Of a stretch of DNA of 11,471 nt, positions 9,098 through 11,471 are shown in pieces. The stretch covers positions 1-11,471 of the forward strand of contig JACRGO010000184.1 in assembly GCA_016212295.1 (NCBI GenBank), written 5' to 3'. Numbering within the stretch: position 1 is the first letter of the stretch; each line of letters opens with the position of its first letter. The stretch is from Nitrospinota bacterium. Its GTDB lineage: Bacteria; Nitrospinota; Nitrospinia; JACRGO01. The notes below the pieces were generated by a model. It saw nothing but the letters and a program-made list of their open reading frames with translations, did no database searches and was not told where the DNA came from. The translations under genes and the position numbers were made by a program.

Positions 9098-9127
9098 AAA
9101 AAAGGGGAGGGGAAAATTCCCCTCCCC
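9098..9127 (-). terminator. Rho-independent terminator of the monoheme cytochrome gene
   Basis: On the minus strand GGGGAGGGGAA and TTCCCCTCCCC (arms 9117-9127 and 9104-9114) pair perfectly around two bases. In practice 9 G-C-rich pairs close a 6-nt loop, and TTTTTT (9103-9098) follows. It lies 32 bp past the cytochrome stop codon. Its T-run ends only three bases before the ATG of the lipoprotein gene. Confidence 0.85.
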
Positions 9128-9159
9128 AAATGTTACCCCCAAAAATACCCTTTTAAAGA

Positions 9160-9519
9160 TTAAAGGGTCCCCAGGTAGTCAATAAGAGCAGCGCGATCTT
9201 CTGGAGTCATGGTTTTCGTGACTGAAGGCATCTTCAATGGAGTTTTGAATTTATCCCCCTTCTTCAATGCCTCAATCTCCGCTCCGCCGGCGTCAAAAGT
9301 GGCCTGAGGATCAGTCAACCATTTTCCCAGATAATCCTTGGAAAGTCTTTTCCCGATCCCTTGCATGCCGGGACCGACGGTCCATTTGGAGTTATCTGAA
9401 TCGGTTTTGTGGCAGGCCTTGCACTTGTTGAACGCTGCGGGAGCGTCCGCCAATGCCGCAGAGCTGGAAAAAGCGACTAACGCGAAAACAGCAACGATAA
9501 AGCTGATGGCTTTTTTCAT
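9160..9519 (-). CDS. Small exported monoheme class I cytochrome c
   Basis: The precursor has 119 residues from the ATG at 9519. A signal peptide (MKKAISFIVAVFALVAFSSS...) ends in an Ala-x-Ala site, probably ALADA before Pro27, so the mature protein is periplasmic and about 93 residues long. One haem motif, CKACH (33-37), supplies Cys33, Cys36 and His37. Met97 in the KMPSVT segment is the likely sixth ligand, and the C-terminal helix EDRAALIDYLGTL is typical of class I cytochromes. It is a soluble electron shuttle. Its donor and acceptor cannot be told from context. A GTG four codons upstream (9531) overlaps the AGGAGG ribosome site at 9531-9536 and is rejected. The gene has its own promoter and terminator, so it is probably transcribed alone. 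Confidence 0.9.
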   Translation of the reverse strand: MKKAISFIVAVFALVAFSSSAALADAPAAFNKCKACHKTDSDNSKWTVGPGMQGIGKRLSKDYLGKWLTDPQATFDAGGAEIEALKKGDKFKTPLKMPSVTKTMTPEDRAALIDYLGTL

Positions 9520-9569
9520 TCTTTTTTTCACCTCCTCTCAATCATTTAGTTCTTGAACTTGAGATGGGT

Positions 9570-9598
9570 ATTATAAAAGGAAGCAGAAAAATTTTCAA
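9570..9598 (-). promoter_or_regulatory. Sigma70-type promoter of the monoheme cytochrome
   Basis: On the minus strand TTGAAA (9598-9593) is separated by exactly 17 bp from a perfect TATAAT (9575-9570), close to the ideal housekeeping promoter. Transcription would start near 9563, about 44 nt before the ATG. A 12-bp inverted repeat AGTTC-TT-GAACT (9548-9559) lies just after the predicted start and could be an operator. Confidence 0.75.
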
Positions 9599-9675
9599 GT
9601 TTACATGAAATTCCTGGTTCGATATTCGACATTCCACCCAGCAATAATTTCATTGTAAAGGCCCCCAGGGTGAGG

Positions 9676-10101
9676 TTAATGGTCCTCTTTCTTCCTGTAA
9701 CTATAGGAGTCCAGGACCCTTTGGGTCGATTCGAATTTCAGTCCCACTTGGGCCAATTTTTCCGTGGTCGCGGCAAGCCGGTTCACCATGGCCTTTATGA
9801 CGAATCGCATGTCCTCCGGTATCGCCTCCATTTTCGCCAGGAAACTCTTCCTGTCTATTATGCCCAGGGTCGCCTCGCCTTCCGCCACTATTGTGGCGGA
9901 GCGGGGGGCCTCGCCTATGAGGCCCATCTCGCCGAAGACGTCCCCTTTGCCCAGCACGCTTATGACCACTTGCCTGTCCTGCACGGTCTTCACGACCCGG
10001 ACCTTGCCGGAGAGGACCACATAGGCGTTGTTGCTGACGATTCCCTCGGTGACAATAACGTCGCCGTCCTTGTATTTTTCCACCAAAGGCACATAATCCA
10101 T
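9676..10101 (-). CDS. Stand-alone cyclic-nucleotide-binding domain protein
   Basis: The 141-residue product begins MDYVPLVEKYKDGDVIVTEG. It consists of one Crp/PKA-type cyclic-nucleotide-binding domain (about 1-105): a GDVI turn, VVLSGKVRVVK strands and the phosphate-binding cassette FGEMGLIGEAPRSATIVA (56-73). Glu58, Arg67 and Ser68 occupy the positions used to hold the ribose and cyclic phosphate in CAP, so ligand binding looks competent. Residues 105-141 are helical and too short for the winged-helix DNA-binding domain of Crp proteins, so this is not a transcription factor by itself. An ATG-proximal GGGAGGT, lying inside the end of the upstream gene, is its ribosome site. The spacing to that gene's stop is 1 bp. 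I infer that it is a cAMP, cGMP or c-di-GMP responsive adaptor for the adjacent pilus retraction ATPase. Longer upstream starts would read through the neighbour's 3' end and are rejected. Confidence 0.88.
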   Translation of the reverse strand: MDYVPLVEKYKDGDVIVTEGIVSNNAYVVLSGKVRVVKTVQDRQVVISVLGKGDVFGEMGLIGEAPRSATIVAEGEATLGIIDRKSFLAKMEAIPEDMRFVIKAMVNRLAATTEKLAQVGLKFESTQRVLDSYSYRKKEDH

Positions 10102-10102
10102 G

Positions 10103-10771
10103 TTAAATTTTACCTCCCGCCACCAGGGCTTCCCTGAAAATTTTATAAAACCGTTCGTTTTCCTGAATGGATTGTTTGAGCAGCCCGGCAATATTTCCCA
10201 TGTCCTTGATATTAACAACCAGGTTGACGCTCAGGGTGAAGGCGGCCATTTTATCCATTGATTTGAAGCTTTTCCCAAGCAGGACCACGAATACAAAGCG
10301 CCTCTCCACCATGGGCATGGGCTGGATATGCAAAAGCACCGGATTTTCCTTCAATGAAAAATCATCGAAATTCTCGTTGATGATAATCATATCATAACGA
10401 TTGAATTTCATCTTGTTTATCGCAACGGTGGCGTTTTCCGCGATGCTCATCCTATAACCCAATTCCTTCAAGATGTTCTCAATATCGCCGTGGTTTTCCT
10501 TGTCGCATACAAGGGCCAGCGGCTCAGTACCGTCGTATTCCTCGAAATAATTAACCGCCGGCTCCAGTACCTTTATGTCAAGAGTTATATCGGGCTTCTT
10601 CGCTTGTTGTTCCGCCCCTTCAACGGTCCCCTTTACCGCCGCTTCGTCTCCGGGTTTATAGGATATTTTACCGGAGCAGGACGGGCACTTCACGCTGAAC
10701 GCCTTGCCTGAGGGGACCTTGGAGTCCGGAAGCACAAGCTCCTTGCCGCAGTTTTCACAAGTGAGTTTCAT
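10103..10771 (-). CDS. Zinc-ribbon protein with a degenerate receiver-like domain
   Basis: The 222-residue protein has two parts. Residues 1-40 are an MJ0042-type zinc ribbon with Cys5, Cys8, Cys29 and Cys32 (CENC ... CPSC). After a charged linker (about 42-66), residues 84-205 resemble a response-regulator receiver: strand PLALVCD, a helix GDIENILKELGY, then NATVAINKMKFNRYDMIIINE. The residue expected to be the phosphoacceptor Asp is Asn132. The usual Lys-Pro end motif is absent, since SVNLVVNIKDMGNIAGLL takes its place. Phosphorylation is therefore unlikely, and I call it a pseudo-receiver. The start ATG overlaps the ATPase stop by one base (TAATG), and the next gene follows after 1 bp. The function is unknown. 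Context points to a protein-interaction or localisation factor for type IV pili, similar in concept to the FrzS pseudo-receiver. Confidence 0.75.
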   Translation of the reverse strand: MKLTCENCGKELVLPDSKVPSGKAFSVKCPSCSGKISYKPGDEAAVKGTVEGAEQQAKKPDITLDIKVLEPAVNYFEEYDGTEPLALVCDKENHGDIENILKELGYRMSIAENATVAINKMKFNRYDMIIINENFDDFSLKENPVLLHIQPMPMVERRFVFVVLLGKSFKSMDKMAAFTLSVNLVVNIKDMGNIAGLLKQSIQENERFYKIFREALVAGGKI

Positions 10772-11471
10772 TACATACGCCTTTTCATTTTCTTGAATTT
10801 ATCGTCTTCGTCGTCGCCGTATCCGGCGTCCAGGGACAGGCCCTCGATGTCGGTTGTCTTTTCTCCACGCGAGCTCTTGAGCGTGTCAATGCCCCGGCTG
10901 ACTACCGCCTTCCTGGAGCAATAATTAACCGCTGTTTCCTCGGTTACCTTCCCTTCTTTATACAGGTCAAGGATGGCCTGGTCAAAGGTCTGCATTCCAA
11001 AAGTCCTGCTGGCGGAAATGATTTCGTAAAAAGTCTTTCCCTCTGATTCGCCGTTGAGTATGGTGTCCTTGACCCTGAGGTTCGCGCCCATGACTTCAAG
11101 GGCCGCAACGCGGCCTCCGCCGACCCTCGGAAGCAGCCTTTGGCCGACTATCCATCTTATGGTGTCCGCAAGCCTGGTCCGCACCTGCACCTCCTCGTCC
11201 TTGTCGAACATGCCTACAATGCGGTTTATGGTTTGCCCCGCGTCCACGGTGTGAAGGGTGCTCATCACCAGGTGGCCCGTCTCCGCCGCGCTCAGGCCGA
11301 TTTCCACAGTCTCCCGGTCTCTCATTTCTCCGACCAGGATGACTTTAGGGGCCTGCCGCAAGGCGGCCCTCAGCCCGGAAGCGAAGGAATCGAAATCAGT
11401 GCCTAGCTCCCGCTGGTTGAAGGTGGCCTTTTTGTGGATGTGGACGAATTCCACAGGGTCTTCCAGGGTGA
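10771..11471 (-). CDS. pilT: PilT-family type IV pilus retraction ATPase, C-terminal two thirds
   Basis: The gene enters from the right edge, so the Walker A motif and the N-terminal domain are outside the window. About 232 residues are visible from TLEDPVEFVH, the Asp-box segment of secretion ATPases. Then follow RELGTDFDSFASGLRAALRQ, the Walker B motif VILVGEMRDRET, the His box ETGHLVMSTLHT, and RLADTIRWIVGQRLLPR. PilT hexamers depolymerise pilin to power twitching. GEMRDRET and the TLHT box favour PilT. The later GMQTFDQAILDLYKEGKV also occurs in PilU-like proteins, so PilU is an alternative. The C-terminus has an unusual acidic-then-basic tail (GYGDDEDDKFKKMKRRM) that would be available for contact with the two downstream proteins. 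A GTG at 11454 is internal and not the start, since the frame continues to the edge. Confidence 0.92.
   Translation of the reverse strand, partial: TLEDPVEFVHIHKKATFNQRELGTDFDSFASGLRAALRQAPKVILVGEMRDRETVEIGLSAAETGHLVMSTLHTVDAGQTINRIVGMFDKDEEVQVRTRLADTIRWIVGQRLLPRVGGGRVAALEVMGANLRVKDTILNGESEGKTFYEIISASRTFGMQTFDQAILDLYKEGKVTEETAVNYCSRKAVVSRGIDTLKSSRGEKTTDIEGLSLDAGYGDDEDDKFKKMKRRM

Noticed and set aside
9095-9142. Upstream TTG start for the lipoprotein
   Set aside because: The added residues come from the terminator palindrome and would push the lipoprotein signal away from the N-terminus.
10102-10218. N-terminal extension of the cyclic-nucleotide-binding protein
   Set aside because: The extension lies within the 3' end of the zinc-ribbon gene in another frame, and the ATG at 10101 has a good ribosome site and begins the domain.

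Overview
This window looks like a chromosomal segment from a Gram-negative, type IV-piliated, respiring bacterium. Evidence for that is a pentaheme c-type cytochrome with a membrane anchor, a small exported monoheme cytochrome, a lipoprotein signal with a lipobox, and a PilT-family ATPase. The glutamine synthetase and PII sequences read like those of Deltaproteobacteria, Nitrospinota or Nitrospirota. I cannot fix the phylum without a search.

Layout, left to right. (1) Positions 1-41 hold the first codons of a minus-strand reading frame resembling an IS30-type transposase, with what looks like the end of its element just upstream. (2) A minus-strand pentaheme cytochrome c (164-1099). (3) A 400-bp divergent regulatory region with candidate promoters in both directions, including a sigma54-like and a sigma70-like site for the rightward genes. 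(4) The plus-strand nitrogen pair glnB (PII) and glnA (type I glutamine synthetase), separated by 202 bp that contain a long hairpin-forming repeat and closed by a strong intrinsic terminator. (5) Everything from 3603 to the right end is on the minus strand. In transcription order from the right this gives pilT-family ATPase (cut by the window edge), zinc-ribbon/pseudo-receiver protein and cyclic-nucleotide-binding protein as one tightly packed unit. Then come a monoheme cytochrome with its own promoter and terminator, a small lipoprotein, a glyoxalase II-like metallo-beta-lactamase-fold hydrolase, and finally pckA-glgP with only 3 bp between them.

The genes form several functional blocks: nitrogen assimilation under PII control (glnB-glnA); central carbon and glycogen metabolism (pckA for PEP formation, glgP for glucan breakdown); electron transport (two cytochromes); and pilus retraction with two adjoining signalling-type proteins. 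The last block is the most interesting. A stand-alone cyclic-nucleotide-binding domain and a receiver-like domain that lacks the phosphoacceptor Asp are encoded in overlapping or 1-bp-spaced fashion behind a retraction ATPase, which suggests a dedicated ligand-responsive regulator of twitching motility.

The intergenic gaps are rich in short dispersed-looking repeats (CCTGAA...TTCAGG hairpins, CGCAAAG motifs, a TAGGGGCACG palindrome, and an AT-rich inverted repeat of about 155 bp). No CRISPR array, tRNA or rRNA was seen.
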